64,000 nt of DNA from Saprospiraceae bacterium (GTDB taxonomy: Bacteria > Bacteroidota > Bacteroidia > Chitinophagales > Saprospiraceae): NCBI GenBank assembly GCA_030729925.1, contig JANQWK010000093.1, positions 1-64,000 of the forward strand. Reading direction: 5' to 3'. The notes under the pieces were generated by a model that was given only the letters and a program-made list of their open reading frames with translations, was not told the DNA's origin and did not search any database. The position numbers were made by a program, and so were the translations under genes. Below are positions 35,142 through 44,157 of this stretch, piece after piece (within the stretch, counting starts at the first letter, position 1; each line of letters starts with the position of its first letter).

Positions 35142-38100
35142 TTAAAGATTATTGTTGTTTTTTACCGGAATACGAGGTTTCTCTTCTTCCATTTCGAGCA
35201 GGGAGCTACTGTTGATGTTCAGATTGAGTCTGCTGGCCGCTTTCATTTGGTTTTCCAAGCGCAGCAGCTTCGAACGGGCTTCCGAAATAATGGCCGGATC
35301 TTCGGTGTAATTTTCCAGGAGTGCTTCGAGCGCAGCTCTGGCATTGGTTAAGTCGCCGGATTCGGCTAAAATATCCGACAACAGAATAACGCTTTTGGCT
35401 ACCCAGCGAGGGTAGGCAGAACTTTCCGTATTGGAGTTGATGCAAAGGGACTTGGCCGTTTCGAGATCCCGACGCAGGTAATAGATATAGGCTTTCAGGT
35501 AACGCGCTTCAGCAGTTTGTTCGTTGTCGCTGAGTCGGATCACTTCGTTCATCAAAAATAGCGCCTCATCGTAATTCTTCTGGTCGAATGCAATTTTGCC
35601 CATGAAAAAGCTGGCGGTAGCCTTGTGGATAGGCAAAGCGTTGGGGTGCATACTCACCTTATTGGCCAGGGTAGTCACGGCTCCGGTATTGCCGCTGCGG
35701 TAGGCACTTTGCATGGCACCCAGTTGCGCATCAAAACGCTGATCTTCACTGGTTGCTGCCGTTTCGAGTTGCTGGTACAGCGAATAGGCCGTTTCAAAGT
35801 CCTCTTCGTGGTTGTAGGCAATCACCGCGGCTTTTTGCAGGGCTTTCTGGTAATACCTGCTGGCTCCTTTTTGCGATACGGCAATGTAATCGGGCAGCGC
35901 TTCGCTGTATTCTTGCATGACGGCATGACTTTCCCCCCGGAAATAGGTGGCTTCCAGGGCAAATCGGCCGTTGGGGAATTTGCGCAGGTATTCGCTGAAA
36001 GACAATACCGCTCGCTCGTAGTTGCCGTTTTCAAATTGGGTTTCTGCTACCTGGTAACTGATGGAGTCCTTGGCAAAGTTGTCCACCCGATAGCCGGGGA
36101 TGGTCTCGAGGAAACTAAAATAAGCGTCGGCCTGTCCGAGATCATCTACATAGATTTCTTCCAGGGCAGCCAGCGCCAGTCCTGATTCCTCAGTATCCGG
36201 GTTGTTGGAAAAGACCTGCTTGTAATAGGTAATGGCCTTTTCCAGGTCGCCGAGGTTGTATTGAATCAAGCCCAGTTTCATAAGGGCAGGATTCATAAGA
36301 TCGGTGCTGGTTCGGTAAGATTCGATTAAACGCAGCAGGGGGGGAACGGCCTTGGATAATTGCCCGATTTCCTGGTAGGTAGCACCCAGTGCAAAAAGGG
36401 CGTCGTCGGTATAAGTGGATTGCGGGAAGCTGCTGATGAGTTGCTCCAAGGCTAGAATTTTCTCGGTAACCCTGCCCCGAAGACCCTCAATCAATGCTTT
36501 TTGGAAATAGGCATACTCATAACCGGTATAGCGCCGGGCAATTGCTTCTTCGTAAAAACCTATAGATTCGTTGTATTTGTTTTGCTTAAACAGACAGTCT
36601 CCGGCGCGCAGGGTAGCATCCCCGAGCATGGTACCCGTAATTTCGGGATTGCGTAAAAAGCTGGCATTGCGTTTGATGCCATCCACGGTTTCTCTGAAAT
36701 AAGTGTAGGCCGGGGAATAGTTTTCAAGCTTGAGGTAATTGTAACCTTGAAGGTAATTACCGGTAAACAGCGATGCTTCGTCCGGGAGGTTGCTGACCGT
36801 CTTAGCCAGGGTCAGAAATTCATTGGCATACCGGATACTTTTGTTGTAGTCGGCCTTCAAATGGGCAATATCGGCAAGCCAATAGGTGGCCAAGGCTTTG
36901 GTCCCCGCATCTATGGGGTATTGAAGGGACAACTCAAAGTGCTTACCCGCTTCGTCGTATTTGCTTTCCTGATACAGTTGCAGTCCCCTCAGATAGACCA
37001 CCTGCTGGTAACTCCGTTGAATGGCAGGCGTTTTTACGGGTAATTGTTCAATGACTTCCATGGCCTGCTTATAATTGCGATAGCTCAGAAATATCTTGGC
37101 CATCAAGTCCTGCGCTTCACCATAATAGGGCGAAGCAGGCTGTAGTTCCTGAAGGGAGGCAATGGCTTCTGTGGGGTCGTTGAGTTCGTAGGACAGTTTT
37201 GCGTAACTAAACAGGGCATCTTCCCGGATTATCGGGTCGTAATCCAAGCGCTTGGCATAGCCAAAAGCAGAACGTGCAGAGGTCTTATCTCCGATTTTGA
37301 GGTAGCAGTCAGCCAGGTAATACATGGCAAACTGGCCCGTTGGGGTGGTAATCCCGCTGAGTTCCCTGAGGTTGCGAATGGCATCCGGATATTTTCCGGC
37401 CAGGTACTGGACGTACCCCAGTTGGTAAAATTCCTCCTCGCGCAGGGTGCCACTGAGGTTGGCATAGGTTTCGAGATAGGGAAGGGCTTGGTCGAAGGCT
37501 TTTAGTTCAAAGTAAGACTGACCCACCAATTGGTTGATTTCTTTGCTGTTTTTTAGCCCTTTTTGTTGCAATTTCGGAGTGGCATAGGTGATCAGGTTTT
37601 GGTATTGCGCTTGCGCAAAATAAATCTGCGCCAGATAGTAAGGAACGTAAGGGCTGTATCGCGGCGAGGCTTCTACCGCTGCAAGCGCCGCAGCGGCTTC
37701 CGGATATTTGCCTTCAAAAAAATAACAGAGCCCCAGGTAGTAATTGGTGGCAGCGTAGTTGTCGTTGCGCACAGCTCGTACCTGTATCAACAAATCCCGT
37801 GCTTTGTCAAACTGCTTGCTGACAAAATAGGAATATCCCAGTCTAAACTTGAGGTTCGCCCTTTGCTCCTGACTGAGGTTGCCCTTGTCTGCTTCGGTGT
37901 AATTGGCGATCGCCTCCGTATAGTTTTTTTCTTGGAAATAGTAGTCGGCCAAGTCAATCAATGCTTCCTGTGCCAAAGGGTCGGGCTGGTTGGAGCGGAT
38001 AAAGTCCTGGATGAGTTTTTCTCCTTCGGGTAGGCCCAATTGGACAGCACAGCGAGCCAAGTAAAGTTGGGCTTTTTTTCGCAGGAGGTCATTGTCCTGC

Positions 38101-38294
38101 TCAGGATGAAGATCCAGCATTTGATCCAGGCGGGCAAACTCCTCGCGCGCCTGCGCGATCAATCCTGCATCATAATGCGACAAACCTTTTTCAAAGAGCT
38201 GTCCGGCAGCCGTAAATACTGCCGTTTGCTGGCTGTATAGGGGAGTATGCCAGCTATAAAATAGAAAAACAAGGAGTGCAATAGGGTACTTCAT
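35142..38294 (-). CDS. Large periplasmic TPR protein
   Basis: A 1050-residue protein with signal peptide MKYPIALLVFLFYSW ending near LYSQQ, followed almost entirely by tetratricopeptide-like helical pairs (for example FRLGYSYFVSKQFDKARDLL and YYLADCYLKIGDKTSARSAF). The architecture resembles a periplasmic scaffold of the type often found next to outer-membrane proteins in Bacteroidota. The ATG at 38294 is chosen; the longer frame to 38369 would place 25 polar residues before the signal. It lies 9 bases upstream of the barrel gene. A large hairpin (38322-38371) sits in the DNA just upstream of the start. Confidence 0.8.
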   Translation of the reverse strand: MKYPIALLVFLFYSWHTPLYSQQTAVFTAAGQLFEKGLSHYDAGLIAQAREEFARLDQMLDLHPEQDNDLLRKKAQLYLARCAVQLGLPEGEKLIQDFIRSNQPDPLAQEALIDLADYYFQEKNYTEAIANYTEADKGNLSQEQRANLKFRLGYSYFVSKQFDKARDLLIQVRAVRNDNYAATNYYLGLCYFFEGKYPEAAAALAAVEASPRYSPYVPYYLAQIYFAQAQYQNLITYATPKLQQKGLKNSKEINQLVGQSYFELKAFDQALPYLETYANLSGTLREEEFYQLGYVQYLAGKYPDAIRNLRELSGITTPTGQFAMYYLADCYLKIGDKTSARSAFGYAKRLDYDPIIREDALFSYAKLSYELNDPTEAIASLQELQPASPYYGEAQDLMAKIFLSYRNYKQAMEVIEQLPVKTPAIQRSYQQVVYLRGLQLYQESKYDEAGKHFELSLQYPIDAGTKALATYWLADIAHLKADYNKSIRYANEFLTLAKTVSNLPDEASLFTGNYLQGYNYLKLENYSPAYTYFRETVDGIKRNASFLRNPEITGTMLGDATLRAGDCLFKQNKYNESIGFYEEAIARRYTGYEYAYFQKALIEGLRGRVTEKILALEQLISSFPQSTYTDDALFALGATYQEIGQLSKAVPPLLRLIESYRTSTDLMNPALMKLGLIQYNLGDLEKAITYYKQVFSNNPDTEESGLALAALEEIYVDDLGQADAYFSFLETIPGYRVDNFAKDSISYQVAETQFENGNYERAVLSFSEYLRKFPNGRFALEATYFRGESHAVMQEYSEALPDYIAVSQKGASRYYQKALQKAAVIAYNHEEDFETAYSLYQQLETAATSEDQRFDAQLGAMQSAYRSGNTGAVTTLANKVSMHPNALPIHKATASFFMGKIAFDQKNYDEALFLMNEVIRLSDNEQTAEARYLKAYIYYLRRDLETAKSLCINSNTESSAYPRWVAKSVILLSDILAESGDLTNARAALEALLENYTEDPAIISEARSKLLRLENQMKAASRLNLNINSSSLLEMEEEKPRIPVKNNNNL

Positions 38295-38321
38295 GCCGGA
38301 CACATTTAGAGCGTACATAAT

Positions 38322-38371
38322 AATTGGATAAGGGTCGGATGCCATAATAAATTGCCGACCCTGTTCCAATT
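38322..38371. repeat. Large interrupted inverted repeat between rocD and the TPR gene
   Basis: AATTGGA (38322-38328) and AGGGTCGG (38331-38338) pair exactly with CCGACCCT (38355-38362) and TCCAATT (38365-38371), separated by TA/GT mismatches. This gives a 15-pair stem around a 16-base loop. Transcribed on the minus strand it lies 27 bases before the TPR start codon. There is no T-run on the minus side, so it looks more like a leader structure or a protein-binding site than a classic terminator. Confidence 0.65.
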
Positions 38372-38390
38372 TATGAAAAAATTAACACAG

Positions 38391-39629
38391 TTACATCCCC
38401 TTAATGGTATTGATGATGATGGCGAGACTTTCTCGCAACTGTTCTTTATTGATGACCAAGGGTGGTGCAAAACGGATGATGTTCCCGTGGGTGGGCTTGG
38501 CCAGCAGGCCGTTTTCGGCCAGTTTAAGACAAATGTTCCAGGCGGTTTTGCTGTCCGGGGTGTCGTTGATGACAATGGCGTTGAGCAGACCTTTGCCCCT
38601 GACTTCCGCAACCAGCGGGCTTTTCCCGATCAGGTTGTCTCTGATCTCCTGACGGAACATTTCTCCCATAATCCGGGCATTTTCTGCAAGGTTTTCATTG
38701 ACGACTACCTCCAACGCAGCTTGGGCTACTGCACAGGCCAGCGGGTTGCCTCCGAAAGTAGATCCGTGCTGGCCGGGCTTGATGCACAACATGACTTCGT
38801 CGCTGGTCAGAATGGCCGATACCGGCAGGACGCCGCCACTGAGGGCTTTGCCTAAAATAAGGATATCAGGTTTTACGTTTTCATGGTCACAACAGGTCAT
38901 TTTTCCGGTACGGGCAATGCCAGTCTGGACTTCGTCCGCAATAAACAATACCCGGTGCTGGCTGCACAGCTCCCTTACTCGAGTTAGGTATCCTTCATCC
39001 GGTACGACAACACCCGCCTCGCCCTGGATAGGTTCTACCATAAACCCGGCTACGTTCGGATCCTGCAGCGCTTTTTCCAACGCAGTGATGTCGTTGTAGG
39101 GGATGATGTCATACCCCGGCATGTAGGGGCCAAATCCAACTTTACTCTCCGGATCCGTGGAGGAGGAAATAGCCGCAAGCGTTCTTCCCCAGAAATTGCC
39201 GCCGGCAAAAATGATACGGGCTTGATTTTCAGGGATCCCCTTTATTTCATAGCCCCATTTTCGACACAGCTTGATGGCAGTTTCACCACCCTCAACACCG
39301 GTATTCATGGGCAGGACGCGGTCGTACCCAAACAAGCGGGTGATGAATTGTTCGTAAGGACCAAGTTTGTCGTTGTAAAACGCCCGCGAGGTAAGGGTGA
39401 GGGTTTGGGCTTGTGAAGTGAGCGCCTGGATGATATGCGGATGGCAGTGTCCTTGGTTAACAGCCGAATAAGCAGAAAGGAAGTCGAAATATTGCTTGCC
39501 GTCCACATCCCACACATAAACGCCTTGTCCTTTGCTGAGGACAACAGGGAGGGGGTGGTAGTTGTGTGCACCGTGATCGGCTTCCAGTTGCATGAGCTGA
39601 GCGGCGCTCAGTTGGGTAATTTGTTCCAT
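38391..39629 (-). CDS. rocD: Ornithine--oxo-acid aminotransferase
   Basis: A 412-residue class III (omega) aminotransferase that converts ornithine to glutamate-5-semialdehyde in arginine and proline metabolism. Visible: [28 protein letters not shown] near the N terminus (only its first part is a fixed signature), [34 protein letters not shown], the Schiff-base Lys in [17 protein letters not shown], and [14 protein letters not shown]. The combination [11 protein letters not shown] and NTGVEGGE is typical of ornithine rather than acetylornithine enzymes. A nicotinamidase-fold gene lies 12 bases upstream on the same strand. Confidence 0.92.
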   Translation of the reverse strand: MEQITQLSAAQLMQLEADHGAHNYHPLPVVLSKGQGVYVWDVDGKQYFDFLSAYSAVNQGHCHPHIIQALTSQAQTLTLTSRAFYNDKLGPYEQFITRLFGYDRVLPMNTGVEGGETAIKLCRKWGYEIKGIPENQARIIFAGGNFWGRTLAAISSSTDPESKVGFGPYMPGYDIIPYNDITALEKALQDPNVAGFMVEPIQGEAGVVVPDEGYLTRVRELCSQHRVLFIADEVQTGIARTGKMTCCDHENVKPDILILGKALSGGVLPVSAILTSDEVMLCIKPGQHGSTFGGNPLACAVAQAALEVVVNENLAENARIMGEMFRQEIRDNLIGKSPLVAEVRGKGLLNAIVINDTPDSKTAWNICLKLAENGLLAKPTHGNIIRFAPPLVINKEQLRESLAIIINTIKGM

Positions 39630-39641
39630 GTTGATCTCGAT

Positions 39642-40256
39642 TTAAGCTGGGTTTAATGCTTTGGTTAGTATGATGGTTGCACCTGCAGCTTCCAGTTGGC
39701 GCAGGGTTTCAGATTGCTGTTCGGGTTGTAGCGGGAAGCAGGCGTCCCGCAGGACAATGGTTTTTAGGCCGAGTTGAAGCGCATCGAGTGCCGTATGCAG
39801 GATTTCATACTCCAGGGGCATGCCCATGAGATAGAGGCCGCTTATGGATTGGGCACTGAGGTATTCAGACAGCCCGGAAGGTTCCTGGTGCTCGCTGTTC
39901 CAGAAAGCACTGTAGCTCTCTCCAGAGGGGTCGGTGCCCTTCTGGCAGGTAAAGGTAATCCTTTCGGTGTTCAATCCCGGCGCAATTTCCGCGCCAAAAC
40001 TGCCCTTTACACAGTGCATATCCCACAACAAACGAGGCTGATCCGCAATTGGTATGGTTTGCCCGGGTCTTCTCCACAAATGATTAGCGGCGAAGCTGCT
40101 GTGGTCAGCCGGATGCTGGTCCAGACATAAAACGACCTCCGAGAACAGCGGCATATAGGTATTGGCCAATGGCACAGCTCGTCCGGAATCGGGTATGGAT
40201 AGGCTGCCTCCCGGCAAAAAATCTATCTGAAATCCAAGCAGCAGCAACGCTTTCAT
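39642..40256 (-). CDS. Nicotinamidase-fold protein lacking catalytic Asp and Cys
   Basis: A 204-residue isochorismatase-superfamily protein that aligns along its length with nicotinamidase PncA. The metal-site residues are kept (DQHPADH: Asp46, His48, His52) and so is the catalytic Lys106 in CQKGTDP. The catalytic Asp, normally in the VDxQxDF motif, is Gly8 here (LLGFQIDF), and the nucleophilic Cys, normally in DYCV, is Glu151 (LEYEILHTALDALQLG). A nicotinamidase reaction is therefore not expected. The ATG at 40256 is chosen as it starts the core strand; upstream frame continues without a family match. It lies 12 bases upstream of rocD. A metal-binding or regulatory role is only a guess. Confidence 0.75.
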   Translation of the reverse strand: MKALLLLGFQIDFLPGGSLSIPDSGRAVPLANTYMPLFSEVVLCLDQHPADHSSFAANHLWRRPGQTIPIADQPRLLWDMHCVKGSFGAEIAPGLNTERITFTCQKGTDPSGESYSAFWNSEHQEPSGLSEYLSAQSISGLYLMGMPLEYEILHTALDALQLGLKTIVLRDACFPLQPEQQSETLRQLEAAGATIILTKALNPA

Positions 40257-40267
40257 GTTTTTTTTTG

Positions 40268-40275
40268 CAAATATA
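40268..40275 (-). promoter_or_regulatory. Possible -7 promoter element for the nicotinamidase-fold gene
   Basis: CAAATATA on the plus strand reads TATATTTG on the minus strand, an exact TAnnTTTG match, 11 bases before the ATG at 40256. No TTG is seen at the expected 17-23 bases upstream, so support is partial. Confidence 0.3.
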
Positions 40276-40380
40276 GGCAAACGCGAGCAGGTTTTGCCGA
40301 CAGGCAGGTGGCCGAAGCGATAGGAATCTTGAGAAAAAAAATATAATTTGCGCATATTATTTCACTTAAGTATTCCGATT

Positions 40381-41064
40381 TTGATCAGTGCCAGAAATAT
40401 TCAGAAGTCTTACGGAAATTTAAAGGTGTTGAAAGGGGTAGATCTCGACATTGGAGCTGCTGAGATCGTTTCCATTGTCGGGAAGTCAGGTGCGGGAAAA
40501 AGTACACTGCTACATATCCTGGGAACCTTGGATCGCCCGGATTCGGGCTCCCTTCGCATTGGGGATGCCGAGACGAGTCAACTCAGCGGCGACAAACTGG
40601 CCGATTTCAGAAACCAGCATATCGGATTTGTGTTTCAGTTTCACCACCTGCTGCCTGAGTTTACGGCATTGGAAAATGTGTGTATTCCTGCTTGGATCCG
40701 GCAAACGCCGGAGCAGGAGGCCCGCAAACGGGCATTGGAACTGCTCGATTACCTGGGACTTTCGGAAAGGGTCAGCCACAAGCCTACCCAGCTTTCCGGC
40801 GGAGAACAGCAGCGCGTGGCCATAGCAAGGGCATTGATCAACCGACCGGCTGTGATTTTTGCGGACGAGCCCACCGGTAATCTGGATTCTGCCAGTTCTC
40901 AGGATTTGCACCAATTGCTGTTTCGCCTGCGCACCGATTTTGGACAGACTTTTGTGATCGTGACCCACAACAACGAACTGGCAGGCATGAGCGACCGTGT
41001 GCTTGTGATGAAAGATGGGATTTTGATCAACGATCAAGCAAAAAGTTATGTCCACGGGGCCTGA
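40381..41064 (+). CDS. lolD: ABC transporter ATPase, LolD-like
   Basis: A 227-residue ATPase of the LolD/MacB class, which drives lipoprotein release from the inner membrane or related transport. Walker A is GKSGAGKST (34-42), the signature is [15 protein letters not shown], Walker B is VIFADEPTG, and the H-loop is FVIVTHN. The start is a TTG at 40381 that gives the family-typical [12 protein letters not shown]; an in-frame TTG at 40348 would add an unrelated stretch. No membrane subunit (LolC/E) lies beside it, and its last 17 bases overlap the DUF389 gene. The role as LolD is by family; other MacB-type exporters look alike. Confidence 0.8.
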   Translation: MISARNIQKSYGNLKVLKGVDLDIGAAEIVSIVGKSGAGKSTLLHILGTLDRPDSGSLRIGDAETSQLSGDKLADFRNQHIGFVFQFHHLLPEFTALENVCIPAWIRQTPEQEARKRALELLDYLGLSERVSHKPTQLSGGEQQRVAIARALINRPAVIFADEPTGNLDSASSQDLHQLLFRLRTDFGQTFVIVTHNNELAGMSDRVLVMKDGILINDQAKSYVHGA

Positions 41065-42493
41065 ATGGGAAAAACCGGCGGCACGGATCAAGGTGCTGTT
41101 CAAGGATTTGCTGCAAGCCGTAGGGGCTTGGTTCGGTGATTTTTTTGATCTCCAACAGGGGGTGGATCGGGAGGGTACCCTGGTAGCGATCCGATCCAAT
41201 AAAAAAATGATCGGCACCAATGCCTGGATGCTGCTTTGCTCTACCCTGATTGCCAGTCTCGGACTGGATCTGAATTCTCCCGCTGTGATTATTGGTGCAA
41301 TGCTGATTTCTCCTCTGATGTCGCCTATCCTGGGTATTGGTCTGGGGGTTGGTACCAACGATCGGGAGGCACTGACGTCTTCGCTGCGCCATTTTGCGAT
41401 AGCGATATTGGTTTCCCTGCTGACCAGTACTTTGTATTTTACCATAACGCCTCTGGGCGATTATACCGCCGAAATACGGGCGCGTACAGCACCCACTTTG
41501 CTGGATGGCCTGGTGGCTATTTTTGGGGGCTTGGCCGGTATGATTTCGATCAGCCGAAAGGACAAGGGCAATGCCCTTCCGGGAGTAGCTATTGCGACCG
41601 CTCTGATGCCGCCTTTGTGTGTGACAGGCTATTTTATTGCCAATGGGCGCTGGAATTTGGCGCTGAATCCTTTTTACCTGTTTTTCCTGAACTCTTTTTT
41701 TATTGCCCTTTCCGCTTATATCATCATCCGGCTGCTGGATTTCCCGATGCGCACTCCGGTTGATCCCGCAGAGGCACGCCGCTCGCGAATGATGCTGTAC
41801 TTTTTTAGTCTATTGGTGATCGTGCCCAGTGGCAAGATTTTATATGATTTGTATGAAGAACGCCAGGAGGAGCTTCGGATAGAGGCTTTTATTGATGCGT
41901 TTTTTGGGGTGGACTCTCCGACGCGATGTATTGATTACGAACTTATTGAGCGGGATTCGAGCAAGCAGTTGGTGTTGGAGCTGCTCGGCGCTTCTGTGCC
42001 CCAGGATTCGATGGAGTTTTACTTTTCTGCCCTGCAAAGCTTTGATCTGCCCGGTATTTCCCTCTCCCTGATCCAGGATTCGGATGTGGAGCTGGAGAAG
42101 CTCAAAAGCCTGGAAACGGAAATTTCTTCCTTGGGCTCTCTGGCTGAGCGCCTGGTGAGCGTAAACCAGGCCAAGACTTCCCAGGATTTGAAAGTGGAAC
42201 GACTACAGCGGCTGGTAGATAGCTTGATGCGGGCTCAGCTGCCTTTTGAGGATATCGTTCGGGAAACAAAAATTGTATTTCCCGAACTTAATAGTCTGGC
42301 TTTCGCAAAAGCCGAGCGTTCTGATTTCCAAGGCACCATTTCTTATATGCCGGTTTTTCTGGTAGAATGGATCCCGGGGAAAAGCAGAACCCAACGCCGA
42401 AAGGAGGAGACGATGTTGGCTGATTTTCTGAAAATACGAACAGGATTGGATTCTATTCAGCTTATTCCTTTTACCGAATCATTGAAACGTTGA
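41048..42493 (+). CDS. DUF389 polytopic membrane protein
   Basis: A 481-residue protein. The core matches DUF389: [41 protein letters not shown], SIGxx-like [32 protein letters not shown], each cited in part. About six TM helices cover residues 55-265, followed by a long soluble C-terminal region with a coiled-coil-like stretch ([16 protein letters not shown], then [15 protein letters not shown]). The function of the family is not established. Its ATG lies inside the last 17 bases of the LolD-like gene and its stop overlaps the photolyase-related ATG (TGATG at 42491-42495), so the three are translationally coupled. Confidence 0.88.
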   Translation: MSTGPEWEKPAARIKVLFKDLLQAVGAWFGDFFDLQQGVDREGTLVAIRSNKKMIGTNAWMLLCSTLIASLGLDLNSPAVIIGAMLISPLMSPILGIGLGVGTNDREALTSSLRHFAIAILVSLLTSTLYFTITPLGDYTAEIRARTAPTLLDGLVAIFGGLAGMISISRKDKGNALPGVAIATALMPPLCVTGYFIANGRWNLALNPFYLFFLNSFFIALSAYIIIRLLDFPMRTPVDPAEARRSRMMLYFFSLLVIVPSGKILYDLYEERQEELRIEAFIDAFFGVDSPTRCIDYELIERDSSKQLVLELLGASVPQDSMEFYFSALQSFDLPGISLSLIQDSDVELEKLKSLETEISSLGSLAERLVSVNQAKTSQDLKVERLQRLVDSLMRAQLPFEDIVRETKIVFPELNSLAFAKAERSDFQGTISYMPVFLVEWIPGKSRTQRRKEETMLADFLKIRTGLDSIQLIPFTESLKR

Positions 42494-44046
42494 TGTCTAA
42501 AGAGAGCGTCGTCCGCCTGGTCCTCGGGGATCAACTCAATCCCAATCATTCCTGGTTTGCAGCGCCTTCTAACGAAGCGCATTGGTATGTGATGATGGAA
42601 CAATTGTCCGAGACCAATTATGTCCGGCATCATGTTCAGAAGGTAGTGGGCTTTTTTCTGGCGATGCGCCATTTTGCGGAACACCTGCAAGCCCAGGGAA
42701 AAAATGTGCTGTACCTCCAATTGGACGACCCGCGCAACCGGCAGCAATTTGCGGATAATTTGTCCTGGATCGTGCAGGAACTGGGTGCCACAAGCTTGGA
42801 ATACCAGTTGCCCGACGAGTACCGACTCGACCAGATTCTCAAGCGCCTCGCAGATCAGTTGCCCGTGCCGGTGGCGGCAGTAGATACCGAACATTTTCTC
42901 AGCGAGCGACAGACCGTTAAGGAACTTTTCAAAGGAAAAAAACAATATCTGATGGAGACTTTTTACCGCGCTATGCGGAAAAAGTATGCCATTTTGATGG
43001 AGCCTGACGGCAAAAACCCACTTTCCGGAAGGTGGAATTACGATGCGGAGAACCGCAAAAAAATGCCTGAACATGTTGCCATTCCGCCCATTTCCGAGCT
43101 GGATTCCCAACCCGTGGGGGAAATCGTAGCGATGCTGGAAAAAATGGAGGTGCAAACCATCGGGGCTATTGACCCGCAAAGGTTTATTTGGCCTGTGACT
43201 CCACAAGCGGCAGAAATAATCCTGGACGATTTCCTCCGACATCGGCTGCGCTCTTTTGGCGATTTCCAGGATGCCCTGACCAGCCGGGATCCCTTTTTGT
43301 TCCATTCCCGTTTGTCTTTTGCCCTGAATACCAAGTTGCTTCACCCCATGAAGGTCATCCAAAAAACGCTGGAAGTCTGGGACAATGGCGGCTCAGGTAT
43401 TTCACTGGCTACGGTTGAAGGATTTATCCGCCAAATTCTGGGCTGGCGGGAGTTTGTTCGCGGCATTTACTGGGCAGAGATGCCGGAATACGGAACCCTC
43501 AATTTTTTTGCCCACGGGGCAGCACTTCCCGATTTCTATTGGACCGGCAACACCCGTATGGCTTGTATGAAGCAAGCCATCGGTCAAAGTCTGGATCACG
43601 CTTATGCCCACCATATCCAGCGGCTGATGGTAACCGGCAATTTTGCCCTTCTGCTGGGGGTGCATCCCGATGCTGTAGATGCCTGGTACCTGGGGATTTA
43701 TATTGATGCGCTTGAATGGGTAGAAATGCCCAATACGCGTGGGATGAGTCAGTTTGCCGACGGTGGTATTGTGGGCACCAAACCCTACGTCAGCAGTGCC
43801 AATTATATCCACAAAATGGGGGATCACTGCAGTCAATGCTACTACCAACACAAAGAAAAAATTGGCCCTAAAGCCTGTCCATTTAACAGCTTATACTGGG
43901 ATTTTTACCACAGACACCGCGAAAAACTCGAAAAAAACCCCAGGATAGGGATGATGTACCGGGTTTGGGACAAGATGAGTCCGGAGGACAGGGAGCAACT
44001 TCTGGCGCAGGCAGCACACATCAAGTCGAATAGCGAGTCATTGTAA
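42493..44046 (+). CDS. Photolyase/cryptochrome-related protein with iron-sulfur motif (PhrB-like)
   Basis: A 517-residue protein of the deoxyribodipyrimidine photolyase-related family (prokaryotic (6-4) photolyases / FeS-BCP). It opens VVRLVLGDQLNPNHSWF. The C-terminal part has TGNTRMACMKQAIGQSLDHAYAHHIQRLM-type FAD-binding residues (cited in part) and the Cys set for a [4Fe-4S] cluster: one Cys in TRMAC, then C-x2-C-x12-C in GDHCSQCYYQHKEK...ACPF. WGLYxxEMPEY-like WAEMPEYGTLN is also present. It would repair UV (6-4) photoproducts using FAD and light. The ATG at 42493 overlaps the DUF389 stop; a TTG one codon earlier is less likely. Confidence 0.87.
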   Translation: MSKESVVRLVLGDQLNPNHSWFAAPSNEAHWYVMMEQLSETNYVRHHVQKVVGFFLAMRHFAEHLQAQGKNVLYLQLDDPRNRQQFADNLSWIVQELGATSLEYQLPDEYRLDQILKRLADQLPVPVAAVDTEHFLSERQTVKELFKGKKQYLMETFYRAMRKKYAILMEPDGKNPLSGRWNYDAENRKKMPEHVAIPPISELDSQPVGEIVAMLEKMEVQTIGAIDPQRFIWPVTPQAAEIILDDFLRHRLRSFGDFQDALTSRDPFLFHSRLSFALNTKLLHPMKVIQKTLEVWDNGGSGISLATVEGFIRQILGWREFVRGIYWAEMPEYGTLNFFAHGAALPDFYWTGNTRMACMKQAIGQSLDHAYAHHIQRLMVTGNFALLLGVHPDAVDAWYLGIYIDALEWVEMPNTRGMSQFADGGIVGTKPYVSSANYIHKMGDHCSQCYYQHKEKIGPKACPFNSLYWDFYHRHREKLEKNPRIGMMYRVWDKMSPEDREQLLAQAAHIKSNSESL

Positions 44047-44157
44047 AGCCTTTCTTCTAAATTTTGTCAGCTTCAATCGAATAATATTTTGAAGGTAAAA
44101 ACCATTTACTATCTATCGGTGTATTATTCCAAATTTTTGTAATCAAATCCTGTAAAT

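Noticed and set aside
40510-41445. A 311-codon antisense frame across the LolD-like and DUF389 genes
   Set aside because: Both plus-strand genes have full family motifs here; the antisense product shows none.
42457-43362. A 301-codon antisense frame in the photolyase-related gene
   Set aside because: No domain, no start context, and the opposite strand is a well-formed gene.
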